A stretch of DNA of 64,000 bases from Planctomycetota bacterium (GCA_020853575.1 JADYYP010000023.1:124001-188000); one strand, 5' to 3'; positions 49,291-57,777 are shown, counted from the first letter of the stretch. Numbers and translations are program-made. The notes: generated by a model from the sequence alone, not told the origin.

Positions 49291-50513
49291 CAGTCGGCGT
49301 AGAAGCGCAATTCGGAGCCGAAGGCGTCGGCCATCTCGACCGTGGTCGCGAGGTCCGGGTGGCGACACGCGATCCAGCCATCGCCGACCAGCACTTGCTT
49401 GGAATCGCGGCGCGGCTCGCCGATGCCGACCAACTCCAGGTTGCACACGAACTCGCCGTAGCGTCCCAGCAAGCTCTCGAGCCCTTCGCGGCGCGTGATG
49501 ATCTTGCCCGGCCCCGAGGCGCGCTTGAAGATCATCGCCGAGTTGTACTTGCGCGAGCGTTCTTGGCTGATGCGACCGTGGCACACGGCCTCCGCCCAAC
49601 CCACGAAGATGTCGATGTCGTAGGCGTAGTTCATCATGTGCACCAGACGCGCGCCCGGAGCTCGTGCGCCGATCTCGCCGAACACGGCCTCGCCCTTGGG
49701 AGTCAGGAACCACTCCATGTGCGAGAACCCGGACTGGAAGCCGAGCGCGCGCAACACCTCGCGCCCCAGCGCGCGCCCCTTCTGGATGTCGGGAGTGTCC
49801 AGGTCGCGCAGGCAGATGCACTGCGGGCTGATCCAGTCGTTGAGCCGCGCGACCAACGGCTTGGGGCGGTACCAGCCGACGTTCTCGAACAGGATCTCGC
49901 CTTCGCTGCACACGGTGTCGAAGGTGAACTCCTCGCCCTCGATGAACTCCTCGATGGTCATCTCGGGCACGTGCTTGGTGCGCGCCAGGGCCTCGTCGAG
50001 CTCGAGCGCCGTGCGGCAGGTGTAGGTGTCGGCCGAGCCCGCGCCGTCGACCGGCTTGACGATCAACGGGAAGCCCGTGTGCGCCGCGACCGAGCGTGCC
50101 TCGGCGACGGTGCGCGCGCGCCCGAAGCGCGGGATGCGCACGCCGGCCTGCTCGAGCACCTCCTTCATGCGCACCTTGTCGCGGAAGGGAATGGTCTGCT
50201 CGACGTTGAGGCCCTTGACGCCCAGCGCTTCGCGGATGCGCGCGGCGAGCACCATGCCGGGCTCCCACAGGCACTCGACGCGATCGATCTGTTGACCGCG
50301 CACGCGCTCGCGCACCGCGTTGACCGTGGCCACCTCGTCCCACAGGTTCTGCACCTGCAGGTAGGCGTCGAGGCTGGCACGCGCCAGCGGGTCGAGCGCG
50401 GCGAGCGGCGTATCGCCGACCCCCAGCACGCTGGCGCCGACGCTCTTCAGTCCGCGCGCGAAGTGCGGCATCTCGGCCGGAAAGCCCGGGCTGATCATGA
50501 TCACGTTGTGCAT
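49290..50513 (-). CDS. ATP-grasp ligase (second of four)
   Basis: 407 residues, ATP-grasp_4-type ligase related to carnosine synthase, BacD and carbamoyl-phosphate-synthase-like enzymes. N-terminal Rossmann-like part MISPGFPAEMPHFARGLKSV; lysine/substrate gate IPFRDKVRMKEVLEQAGV; ATP loop GFPLIVKPVDGAGSADTY; hinge MTIEEFIEGEEFTFDTVC; metal residues in FSHMEWFLTPKGEAVFGEIG followed by ARAPGARL. GGAG is eight bases before ATG 50513. First gene of a three-gene translationally coupled unit. Substrates unknown. Confidence 0.88.
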   Translation of the reverse strand: MHNVIMISPGFPAEMPHFARGLKSVGASVLGVGDTPLAALDPLARASLDAYLQVQNLWDEVATVNAVRERVRGQQIDRVECLWEPGMVLAARIREALGVKGLNVEQTIPFRDKVRMKEVLEQAGVRIPRFGRARTVAEARSVAAHTGFPLIVKPVDGAGSADTYTCRTALELDEALARTKHVPEMTIEEFIEGEEFTFDTVCSEGEILFENVGWYRPKPLVARLNDWISPQCICLRDLDTPDIQKGRALGREVLRALGFQSGFSHMEWFLTPKGEAVFGEIGARAPGARLVHMMNYAYDIDIFVGWAEAVCHGRISQERSRKYNSAMIFKRASGPGKIITRREGLESLLGRYGEFVCNLELVGIGEPRRDSKQVLVGDGWIACRHPDLATTVEMADAFGSELRFYAD

Positions 50514-50659
50514 GGTGCGGTCTCCGCGCGCCGCGTCCTCGGCCCGCTCGAGAACGGTACTCGCGCGGCCCGGGGGGCGGCAAGCCGCGCGCGCCGGTTG
50601 TGGCGCGGTGTCCGGCATCACACGCGGCCTCGAGCCGCGTCGCATGCGACACTTTGAGC

Positions 50660-50699
50660 GCTCGTGACCTCAGTACCTCACGAGCAGCTCGTCACGAGC
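50660..50699 (-). terminator. Hairpin downstream of the third ATP-grasp gene
   Basis: GTCACGAGC (50691-50699) pairs with GCTCGTGAC (50660-50668), a 9-bp perfect stem with a 22-base loop, starting four bases after the stop at 50703. The loop holds a direct repeat of CACGAGCAGCTC. A 12-base palindrome GTCGCATGCGAC (50638-50649) lies just beyond. No U-tract. It separates two ATP-grasp genes, so they may be separate transcripts. Confidence 0.4.
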
Positions 50700-50702
50700 A
50701 GC

Positions 50703-51926
50703 TCAACCCAAACGCACGCGCAGTGTGCTGACGATCTGGCGCAGGGCGTGCTCGACGACCTCGGTCTCGGGGTGGCGCACGATGATGAAGCCCTCGCCCT
50801 CGTAGGTGCCGCTGGTGGACTGACCGACCTGCGGGAGCTTGGCCTCGACGATGATCGAGCCGAATTCGCGCTGCACCTGCTCGAGCCCATCGATGCCGAG
50901 CACACGTCCCTGGCCCAGGCCGCGCAAATAGGCCGCGCCCGCGGAGTAGACGCGCTCGGGCTTCGCGAACTCCTCGAACACGAGCAGCCTGGCCCAGGCC
51001 GTGTAGAGATCGAAGTCGTGTGCGTAGGAGATCAACGAGCTGAACTGCGCGCCCGGTGGACGCGCCGCGACTTCCGAGATCGCGATGCGTCCGTCGGGGC
51101 GGCGGAACCACTCCATGTGCGTCACGCCGGTGTGGATGCCGAGCGCGTCGAGCGCCCGCGGGCCGGCGTCGAAGATCGGCGCGAACTGCGGCGTGTCGAT
51201 GCGCCGCGGGAGCATCACGCACCACTGGATCCAGGGGTTCTGCAGCACGTCCAGCGGCGACGGCGCATACACGTTGATCGAGTGGAACAGGTGCTTGCCG
51301 TGCAGCGTGACGGTGTCGAAGGAGAACTCCTCGCCGGTGATGAACTCCTCGAGCAACACCGGCGCGCCGTCGCTGGGCGGTTGTGTGCGCAAGTAGCCTT
51401 CGAGCTGGCCGCGGTCGTCGACGCGGAAGGTGTTGCGCGCGCCCGCGCCGGCCGGCGGCTTGACCACCAAGGGATAGCCGACGCGCGCGGCGAACTCCAA
51501 GGCCTCGCTCGCGGTCGGACACAGGCGGTGCTGGGCGCAGGGCAGTCCATTGGCCCGCAGCACGTCCTTCATGCGCGATTTGTCGCGGAAATTGCGCGCC
51601 TCGGCGGCGTCCATGCCGCGGATCGAGAGGCGCTCGCGGACCTCGGCCAGCGGCACCTGCAGTTGCTCGAGCACGCCGATCAGGCGCTCGGGCTTGCCAC
51701 CCCATTCGTCGCCGATGGAGCGCGTGGCGCGCTCCAGCTCGTCCGTCACCATCGCGTCGCCGACGCGGCGGTACGCGCCGAGCTGGCGCCGGATCTCGTC
51801 GGGGAACTTCTCGAGCGGCTCCTGCGTGATCAATCCGAGCTGCACGCCGGGGAGCGCGGCCGTGCAGCGCGTGAAACGCATGGTGGTGTCGGCCGCGAAC
51901 GGTGCAACGAAGACGACTCTGGGCAT
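50703..51926 (-). CDS. ATP-grasp ligase (third of four)
   Basis: 407 residues, same family and length as the gene at 49290. Marks in order: RVVFVAPFAADTTMRFTRCT, NFRDKSRMKDVLRANGLPCA, GYPLVVKPPAGAGARNTFRV, VLLEEFITGEEFSFDTVTLH, and VTHMEWFRRPDGRIAISEVA with ARPPGAQF. TATCCT is ten bases before the ATG (51937-51942) and no Shine-Dalgarno sequence is present, suggesting leaderless expression. Divergent from glgA with only 53 bp between the starts, so the two are probably regulated together. Confidence 0.88.
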   Translation of the reverse strand: MPRVVFVAPFAADTTMRFTRCTAALPGVQLGLITQEPLEKFPDEIRRQLGAYRRVGDAMVTDELERATRSIGDEWGGKPERLIGVLEQLQVPLAEVRERLSIRGMDAAEARNFRDKSRMKDVLRANGLPCAQHRLCPTASEALEFAARVGYPLVVKPPAGAGARNTFRVDDRGQLEGYLRTQPPSDGAPVLLEEFITGEEFSFDTVTLHGKHLFHSINVYAPSPLDVLQNPWIQWCVMLPRRIDTPQFAPIFDAGPRALDALGIHTGVTHMEWFRRPDGRIAISEVAARPPGAQFSSLISYAHDFDLYTAWARLLVFEEFAKPERVYSAGAAYLRGLGQGRVLGIDGLEQVQREFGSIIVEAKLPQVGQSTSGTYEGEGFIIVRHPETEVVEHALRQIVSTLRVRLG

Positions 51927-51979
51927 GGCGACGTGGAGGATATCAGACCGTGCCGGTACGATTCGCGCCCCACACTGCG
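51927..51979. promoter_or_regulatory. Compact divergent promoter, ATP-grasp / glgA
   Basis: 53 bp separate the two ATGs. Minus strand TATCCT (51937-51942); plus strand TACGAT (51957-51962), 17 bases before the glgA ATG. The promoters must overlap, so transcription of the ligase and of glycogen synthase is likely linked. Confidence 0.45.
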
Positions 51980-53440
51980 ATGGATCCGCTCAAAGTCTGT
52001 CTCGTCTCGTCCGAGGTCGCGCCCTTCGCCAAGACCGGCGGGTTGGCGGACGTGTCGGCCGCCCTCGCGCGCCACCTGCAGAAGCGCAAGCACGACGTGC
52101 GCTTGTTCATGCCGCTGTACCGGCGCACGAAGCGCGAGCACGAGCTCACGCCCGTGCCGGAGCTGCAGGACATCGCGATGCGCTGCGGCGAGCGCACGTA
52201 CTACTTCTCGATCTCGACCGCCAAGCTCCCGAAGTCGCCGTTCAAGGTGTGGTTCGTGCGCTGCCCCGAGCTCTACGACCGCGAGGGCATCTACACCCAA
52301 GACCAGGACGAGCACATCCGCTTCGCGCTGCTCTCGCGCGCCGCTCTCGAGGTGTGCCAGTGGACGCAGTGGGCGCCCGACATCGTGCACGCCAACGACT
52401 GGCACACGGCCCTGCTGCCCTTGTATCTGCGCACCTTGTACGCCTGGGACAAGCTCTTCGCGCGCACGCGCACCGTGCTGACGATCCACAACATCGGTTA
52501 CCAAGGCATCGTCGCCGCCGACAAGTTGCGCGACCTCGGGTTGGAGGCCGAGAAGCGCTTCCTCTACCAAGAGGACTTGAACGAGGGTCGCATCAACTTC
52601 CTCAAGACCGGCATCCTGTACGCCCATGCGTTGACCACGGTGAGCCGCACCTACGCGCAGGAAATCCAGGGCGACGAGCACGGCATGGGGTTGCAACACC
52701 TGCTGCGCCAGCGCACGGAGAATCTGTTCGGCATCGTCAACGGCGTCGACTACGAGGAGTGGAATCCGCGCAAGGACCCGTTGATCCCGGAGCGCTACTC
52801 GGAGCGCGATCTGCGCGGCAAGGAAGCCTGCAAGCAGGCCCTGTGCGAGAAGCTCGGGATCGGCTACGACGCGCGCGCGCCGCTGATCGGCGTGGTCTCG
52901 CGCTTGACGGCGCAGAAGGGCTTCGAGCTCCTGCCCGACATCTTGCCGGTGCTGTTGCACCGCGCCGATCTGCGCCTGGTGGTGCTGGGCAATGGCGAGG
53001 AGCGCTACGAGAACTACTTCAACTGGCTCGCCGGAGCGTTCCCCAAGAAGGTCGCGTTCCGCGCGGGGTTCGACAACGCGCTGGCGCACTGGATCGAGGC
53101 CGCCAGCGACATGTTCCTGATGCCGTCGCGCTACGAGCCCTGCGGGCTCAACCAGATGTACAGCCTGCGCTACGGCAGCGTGCCGATCGTGCGCCGCACC
53201 GGCGGCTTGGCCGACACCGTCGCGCCCTGGAACGCGGCCACCGGCGAAGGCACGGGCTTCCTGTTCGACGACTTCACGCCCGAGGCCTTGTTCGGCACGC
53301 TCCAGGCCGCGCTGGAGCTGTGGCGCGACGAGGGCGCGTGGCAGCGGCTGGTGCAGAACGGAATGGCCCAGGATTTCTCCTGGGAGCACCAGATCGGCCA
53401 GTACATCGAGCTCTACCAACGACTCGTCCCGCCGCGCTGA
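51980..53440 (+). CDS. glgA: Glycogen synthase (ADP-glucose dependent)
   Basis: 486 residues, GT5 family. Adds glucose from ADP-glucose to an alpha-1,4-glucan. VCLVSSEVAPFAKTGGLADV holds the KTGGL ADP-binding motif; further marks are HANDWHTALLPLYLRTLY, LTIHNIGYQGIV, VVSRLTAQKGFELL and PSRYEPCGLNQMYSLRYG. ATG 51980 starts directly at the Rossmann fold. Standing between two ATP-grasp genes rather than in a glg operon is unusual; glgC is at 38162. Confidence 0.95.
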   Translation: MDPLKVCLVSSEVAPFAKTGGLADVSAALARHLQKRKHDVRLFMPLYRRTKREHELTPVPELQDIAMRCGERTYYFSISTAKLPKSPFKVWFVRCPELYDREGIYTQDQDEHIRFALLSRAALEVCQWTQWAPDIVHANDWHTALLPLYLRTLYAWDKLFARTRTVLTIHNIGYQGIVAADKLRDLGLEAEKRFLYQEDLNEGRINFLKTGILYAHALTTVSRTYAQEIQGDEHGMGLQHLLRQRTENLFGIVNGVDYEEWNPRKDPLIPERYSERDLRGKEACKQALCEKLGIGYDARAPLIGVVSRLTAQKGFELLPDILPVLLHRADLRLVVLGNGEERYENYFNWLAGAFPKKVAFRAGFDNALAHWIEAASDMFLMPSRYEPCGLNQMYSLRYGSVPIVRRTGGLADTVAPWNAATGEGTGFLFDDFTPEALFGTLQAALELWRDEGAWQRLVQNGMAQDFSWEHQIGQYIELYQRLVPPR

Positions 53441-53467
53441 ACCGCGCGCAGTCCTCGAGGAACGACC

Positions 53468-54694
53468 ATGCACGTCCTGTTCGTCGAACCGGCCTTCCCC
53501 AAGAACCAACGCGAGTTCGTGCGCGCCTTGCACTCGGTCGGAGCGCGCGTCACGGGCATCGGCGAGTCACCGCTCGAGGCGCTCGACGACGAGCTCAAGC
53601 GCTGGCTCTATCGCTATGAGCAAGTGCGCTCGGTGACCGACGAGAACGCGCTGTTGAGCGTGGTGCGTCGCTGTCAAGCGCGCGAGTGGGTCGATCGACT
53701 GGAGTCGACGGTCGAAGCTCACACGTTGCCCGTCGCGAAGGTGCGCGAGGCCTGCCAAATCCCGGGGACCAGCGTGCGCACGGCCTTCCTGTGCCGCGAC
53801 AAGCCGGCGATGAAAGAGGCGCTGCGACAGGCCGGAATCCCCTGCGCGCAGTCGATCGGTGCGAGCTCGACAGCCGAGGTGCGCGAGTTCGCCGCGCGTG
53901 TCGGTTACCCGCTGATCCTCAAGCCGCGCGACGCGGCGGGTGCGGCTGGGACCTACAAAGTCACCAACGACGCCGAGCTCGAGGGCGCGATGCGCGAGTG
54001 CGGTCTCGACCGCGGCTATCCGACGGCGATCGAGGAGTTCAACGAGGGCCACGAGGGCTTCTACGACACGCTCTCGATCGAAGGCACGGTGCAGCACGAC
54101 TTCATCTCGCACTACTACCCGAACGTGCTCGAGGCCATGCGCACGCGCTGGATCTCGCCGCAGATCTGCACCACCAACCGCGTGCACTCTCCGGACTACG
54201 CCGAGGTCAAGGCCATGGGCGCCAAGGTGATCCAGGCGCTGGGCATCGAGACCTCGGCCACGCACATGGAGTGGTTTTTCGGGCCCAAGGGCCTACGCTT
54301 CAGCGAGATCGGCTGTCGCCCGCCGGGCGTGCGCGTGTGGGACATCTACAGCCACGCGAACGAGTTCGACCTCTACCGCGAGTGGGCCTTCGCGATCGCG
54401 CACGGCCGCGTCGACCGCGCTCCGTCGCGCACCTTCGCCGGCGGCATGATCGCGCTGCGGCCCGAATGCGATGGACGCATCACGGGCTACGACGGGTTCG
54501 AACTGGTGCAACAGCGGGTCGGCGCGAACATCATCGACTGCCACTTGCCTCCGCCGGGCTCGGCCACGCAGCCGGTGGGCAGCGGCTACATGGGCAACGC
54601 CTGGGTGCGCATGAAGCACCACGACTACGACGGCTTGCGCGCGGCGCTCAACTTCGTCGGCGAGAACCTCAAGGTTCGTGCGCGCGCCGACTGA
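53468..54694 (+). CDS. ATP-grasp ligase (fourth of four)
   Basis: 408 residues, paralogous to the genes at 49290 and 50703. Marks: HVLFVEPAFPKNQREFVRAL, FLCRDKPAMKEALRQAGIPC, GYPLILKPRDAAGAAGTYKV, TAIEEFNEGHEGFYDTLSIE and ATHMEWFFGPKGLRFSEIGC followed by RPPGVRVWD. GAGGA lies seven bases before ATG 53468, 27 bp after glgA, so the two form an operon. That operon is the strongest genomic tie between glycogen synthesis and the ligases. Confidence 0.88.
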   Translation: MHVLFVEPAFPKNQREFVRALHSVGARVTGIGESPLEALDDELKRWLYRYEQVRSVTDENALLSVVRRCQAREWVDRLESTVEAHTLPVAKVREACQIPGTSVRTAFLCRDKPAMKEALRQAGIPCAQSIGASSTAEVREFAARVGYPLILKPRDAAGAAGTYKVTNDAELEGAMRECGLDRGYPTAIEEFNEGHEGFYDTLSIEGTVQHDFISHYYPNVLEAMRTRWISPQICTTNRVHSPDYAEVKAMGAKVIQALGIETSATHMEWFFGPKGLRFSEIGCRPPGVRVWDIYSHANEFDLYREWAFAIAHGRVDRAPSRTFAGGMIALRPECDGRITGYDGFELVQQRVGANIIDCHLPPPGSATQPVGSGYMGNAWVRMKHHDYDGLRAALNFVGENLKVRARAD

Positions 54695-54716
54695 GGCGAA
54701 CAGCCTGGCGCGCCGT

Positions 54717-54730
54717 GACCCGCGCGGGTC
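54717..54730. terminator. Palindrome between convergent ATP-grasp and RCC1 genes
   Basis: GACCCGCGCGGGTC, a 14-base perfect palindrome in the 75-bp gap between gene ends. Could form a short stem; a protein-binding site is also possible. Confidence 0.3.
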
Positions 54731-54769
54731 GAGCGCGTTGACCTAGGAGGGGAGCGCGGGTCCAGCTCG

Positions 54770-57016
54770 CTACGGAACGAGCGCGAACTCGAGCGCGTTG
54801 GAGAGCGTGGTCGACTTGACCGCCGGCGGATCGCGATACCAGGCCTGGGCTTGGACGAACGCGCCGGGCGCGAACGGGACTCCCAGCGCACCAGGGTTCG
54901 TTTGCAAGTACGCGAGCCAGTCGCTGCTCAACGTCCCGTCGCACGCGCCGCTCGTGCCGCCGGAGTTCTGCACCGGCAGGCGCTGCGTCGGCGTCTTGAC
55001 GCACAGGAAGCTGGTGCTGCCGGGACCCCAGGGCGAATTCGCGCGACCGTGCACGCCATAGAACAAGAGCCCCGCGCGTTGGCCGTCGAGCTGTGCGGCC
55101 TGGAGCACGTAGCCCGATGTTGCGGACAGGCTCGCGGTACCGCTGGCCGACAGGAGCGGCACACAACCGGCGGTCGACGTTCCCGAGGTGCAGTAGGCCT
55201 GGGCGGGGCTCGGGCAGAAGCCGATCCAGGCCGCGATGCTGTAGCCCAGCTCGGGCGGTGTGCTGGCGCAGCCCGGAACACTCGCCGGGAGCGAACCCAA
55301 GCCGAAGGTCGGATCGCCGAGCGCGATCCATGCGCCGTCGGAGCGCTGCAGCAAGCTCGAATAGAATCCGGCCTCGATCCCGACCCAACTCGTGCCAACG
55401 GGCAGCGGCGGGACGTTCCGTTGGCCGTAGGCATTGCCGCCGGCGCTGACGATGCTTCCGTCGGCGCGCAGCAACAGCGTGTGTTGCGCGCCGAGCGCGA
55501 TGTCGACCACCGGATTGCCAGGCACACTCGCGGGCAGGTCGCACTGTCCGTCGAAGTTGTAGCCCCAGGCCAGCGCGACGCCGTCGCTGCGCAGCGCCGC
55601 GGAGAAGCCGGCGGAGGCGCGCACTTTCACGTAGTTCGTCCCCGGCGCTGGCAGCGGCACGACGAGCTCGCCGAACACGTTGTTGCCCCACGAGACCAAC
55701 TCGCCATCGGAGCGCAGTGCGTGGACTTGGTTGGTCCCGACCTCGATGTCGGTGTAGGTCACGCCCGGCGGGAGGTTGGGGACGAAGGTCTGGAAGTTGT
55801 CGAGATCTCCCCAGCCGACCACCGAGCCGTCCGAGCGCCGCGCCAGCGACACCGAACCGCCCGCGGCCACTTCGACGTACGTCAGGCCCCCAGGCAACGG
55901 CAGGGGAGTGCACTGACCGTCGGCGTTGTCGCCGAAGGCCACGACTTGGCCATCGGAGCGCAGCGCCAGCCCGTGCGCGGGAGCGACGGAAAGCTGCGTG
56001 TAGAACGTGCCAGGCGGCAGCGGCTCGACCCCGAGTTGCAGCTCGTCGTTGCGTCCCCAACCGCGCAGCGAACCGTCGGAGAGCAGCGCGACGCCGTGGA
56101 ACGCGCCTTCGTCGATGCTGACGTAATTCAGGCCGCTGGGCGCGAACTCGACCGCGCACGGACCCACGCAGTTCGCGCCCCAACGCAGCAGCGCGCCATC
56201 GCTGCGCATCGCGATCGAAGTCGTCTCGCCCGCATCGAGCCCGCGGTACACCGTCCCCGGGGGAAGCGCCGGCACGTCGAGCTGTCCGTTGTTGAACGCG
56301 CCACAGCCGCTGATCTGGCCGTTGATGCGCAGCGCCAGCGAGTGATTCCCTCCGGCCGCGATGGCGGTGAACGGGCCGGAGGCGTTCGGCACGCCGGTTT
56401 GTCCTTCGAGGCTGCGACCCCAGGCGTCGACCAGTCCGTCCGAGCGCCGCGCCAGCGCGTGGTTCGCCCCGCAGTCGATCTCGACGTACTGCACGCCCAG
56501 CGGAGCCGCGGGCACGCCGAGTTGTCCCTGATCGTTGCGTCCCCAAGCGACGAGCACGCCGTCTGAGCGCCGCGCCAGGCTGAACTCGTCGCCGGCCGCG
56601 ATCTCCACGAAGGTGACTCCGCTCGGGGTGCTCGGCACGTTGCACTGGCCGTGATCGTTGCGGCCGAAGGCCACCACTTGGCCATCCGAGCGCAGCGCGA
56701 GCGAGTGCCACCGACCGCCCGCGACGCCGGTGTAGCTCACGCCGTTCGGCGCGGGCGGGACATCGCATTGCCCGTAGCGGTTGTCGCCCCAAGCATGCGC
56801 GCTGCCGTCGCTGTACACCGCCAGCGTGTGCAGGTACGCAGCGTCGAGCTTGAGCGCCGCCCCCGCGGTCCAACGCGAGTCGTAGCTCGAGCGCCCATAG
56901 ACGTGCACGAAGCTCTGCGCGGGCGCCAGCGGCGCGAGCGCGAGCGCGGCAAGCGCCGCGGCAATGGCCCGATGAAGAGTGGTGGCGAGCCGAGGTGCTT
57001 CGTGCGTCGACGGCAT
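54770..57016 (-). CDS. Secreted RCC1-type beta-propeller protein with shared C-terminal module
   Basis: 748 residues. Signal peptide (AIAAALAALALAPLAPAQ), then about 13 repeats of roughly 47 residues with the core RSDG.(V)..WG.N..GQ..VP (for example ALRSDGQVVAFGRNDHGQCN), an RCC1-like propeller or two stacked propellers. The last 140 residues form a different module: YCTSGTSTAGCVPLLSASG, AGLLFYGVHGRANSPWGPGS, VQAQAWYRDPPAV, ending NALEFALVP, matching the beta-helix protein at 39507. Extracellular or surface protein, ligand unknown. ATG 57016 gives the shortest N-terminus that keeps the signal peptide. Confidence 0.85.
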   Translation of the reverse strand: MPSTHEAPRLATTLHRAIAAALAALALAPLAPAQSFVHVYGRSSYDSRWTAGAALKLDAAYLHTLAVYSDGSAHAWGDNRYGQCDVPPAPNGVSYTGVAGGRWHSLALRSDGQVVAFGRNDHGQCNVPSTPSGVTFVEIAAGDEFSLARRSDGVLVAWGRNDQGQLGVPAAPLGVQYVEIDCGANHALARRSDGLVDAWGRSLEGQTGVPNASGPFTAIAAGGNHSLALRINGQISGCGAFNNGQLDVPALPPGTVYRGLDAGETTSIAMRSDGALLRWGANCVGPCAVEFAPSGLNYVSIDEGAFHGVALLSDGSLRGWGRNDELQLGVEPLPPGTFYTQLSVAPAHGLALRSDGQVVAFGDNADGQCTPLPLPGGLTYVEVAAGGSVSLARRSDGSVVGWGDLDNFQTFVPNLPPGVTYTDIEVGTNQVHALRSDGELVSWGNNVFGELVVPLPAPGTNYVKVRASAGFSAALRSDGVALAWGYNFDGQCDLPASVPGNPVVDIALGAQHTLLLRADGSIVSAGGNAYGQRNVPPLPVGTSWVGIEAGFYSSLLQRSDGAWIALGDPTFGLGSLPASVPGCASTPPELGYSIAAWIGFCPSPAQAYCTSGTSTAGCVPLLSASGTASLSATSGYVLQAAQLDGQRAGLLFYGVHGRANSPWGPGSTSFLCVKTPTQRLPVQNSGGTSGACDGTLSSDWLAYLQTNPGALGVPFAPGAFVQAQAWYRDPPAVKSTTLSNALEFALVP

Positions 57017-57158
57017 GTCCGTGTCTCGAGAGCCAGTGGCGGTGGAGGGGGAACGCGCGCCTCCATTGTGCACGAAGCGCCGCGCCCGCGCAGGGAGCGC
57101 GGGAGTGAGAAGCTCGTCACGCGTGCCGCTCGCGCTGCACCGACGGCGCGCTCGCGCC

Positions 57159-57665
57159 TCACATGCCGAAATCGGCCGTCGGGCCGTAGACCTGCGGCAC
57201 GGGCACGTCGATCAAGCGCAGGTACACCGACAGTTGTCCGCGATGGTGGATCAAGTGGTTCATCACGAACGAGCGCAGGCACGCCGAGCGCGGCATGGTG
57301 AACAGCGTGTTGCCACCGACCTTGAGCGACCACAGGACGCCTAGCTCGGCGTCACTCGCCGCCGCCAGCGCCTTGCGCGCCGCGGCCACCTTGACGTCGA
57401 ACATGGCGAGCGTGGCTTGCATCGAGACGAATTTCGGCGGCGTCCAGGCCGGTCCGCCGGGAGGCGCGAGGTCCAGCTCGGTGCTGGCCAGCGTCGCGTT
57501 GGTCCAGTCGATCAAGCTCGCCAAGTGCAACGCCAGATCACCCAAGGACGAGGACTTGGCGTGCGGTTTCCAACTCGCCCGGGCCTCGGGGCAAGCCTCG
57601 AGCAGCCTGCGCGTGCTGGCCATTTCGGCGTCGAATTCGGGCAACATCGAGTGTGCAAGTCCCAT
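57159..57665 (-). CDS. DinB-family protein
   Basis: 168 residues, four-helix-bundle DinB/YfiT-like fold. The metal-binding histidines are seen in DLALHLASLIDW and SFVMNHLIHHRGQLSVYLRL, the latter the family signature, followed by VPQVYGPTADFGM. Members include thiol transferases and stress proteins; the substrate is unknown. ATG 57665 preferred; a longer frame adds Arg/Ala-rich sequence antisense to the next gene. GGAG lies about 13 bases upstream. Confidence 0.88.
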   Translation of the reverse strand: MGLAHSMLPEFDAEMASTRRLLEACPEARASWKPHAKSSSLGDLALHLASLIDWTNATLASTELDLAPPGGPAWTPPKFVSMQATLAMFDVKVAAARKALAAASDAELGVLWSLKVGGNTLFTMPRSACLRSFVMNHLIHHRGQLSVYLRLIDVPVPQVYGPTADFGM

Positions 57666-57763
57666 GGCGGGCGGAGCTCCAAGTCTGGGTGGTTTCGAAG
57701 CGACTAAGCGCCACAAGATACGGCGCGGCGCCGCGGCGAGCTCGCGCGCCGCGCGGGCGGCGC

Positions 57764-57769
57764 TACGCT
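57764..57769 (+). promoter_or_regulatory. -10-like hexamer ahead of the sulfatase-TPR gene
   Basis: TACGCT, eight bases before ATG 57778, same hexamer and spacing as at 27816 and 34351. No Shine-Dalgarno sequence and no clear -35. Confidence 0.35.
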
Positions 57770-57777
57770 GGCGCGCG

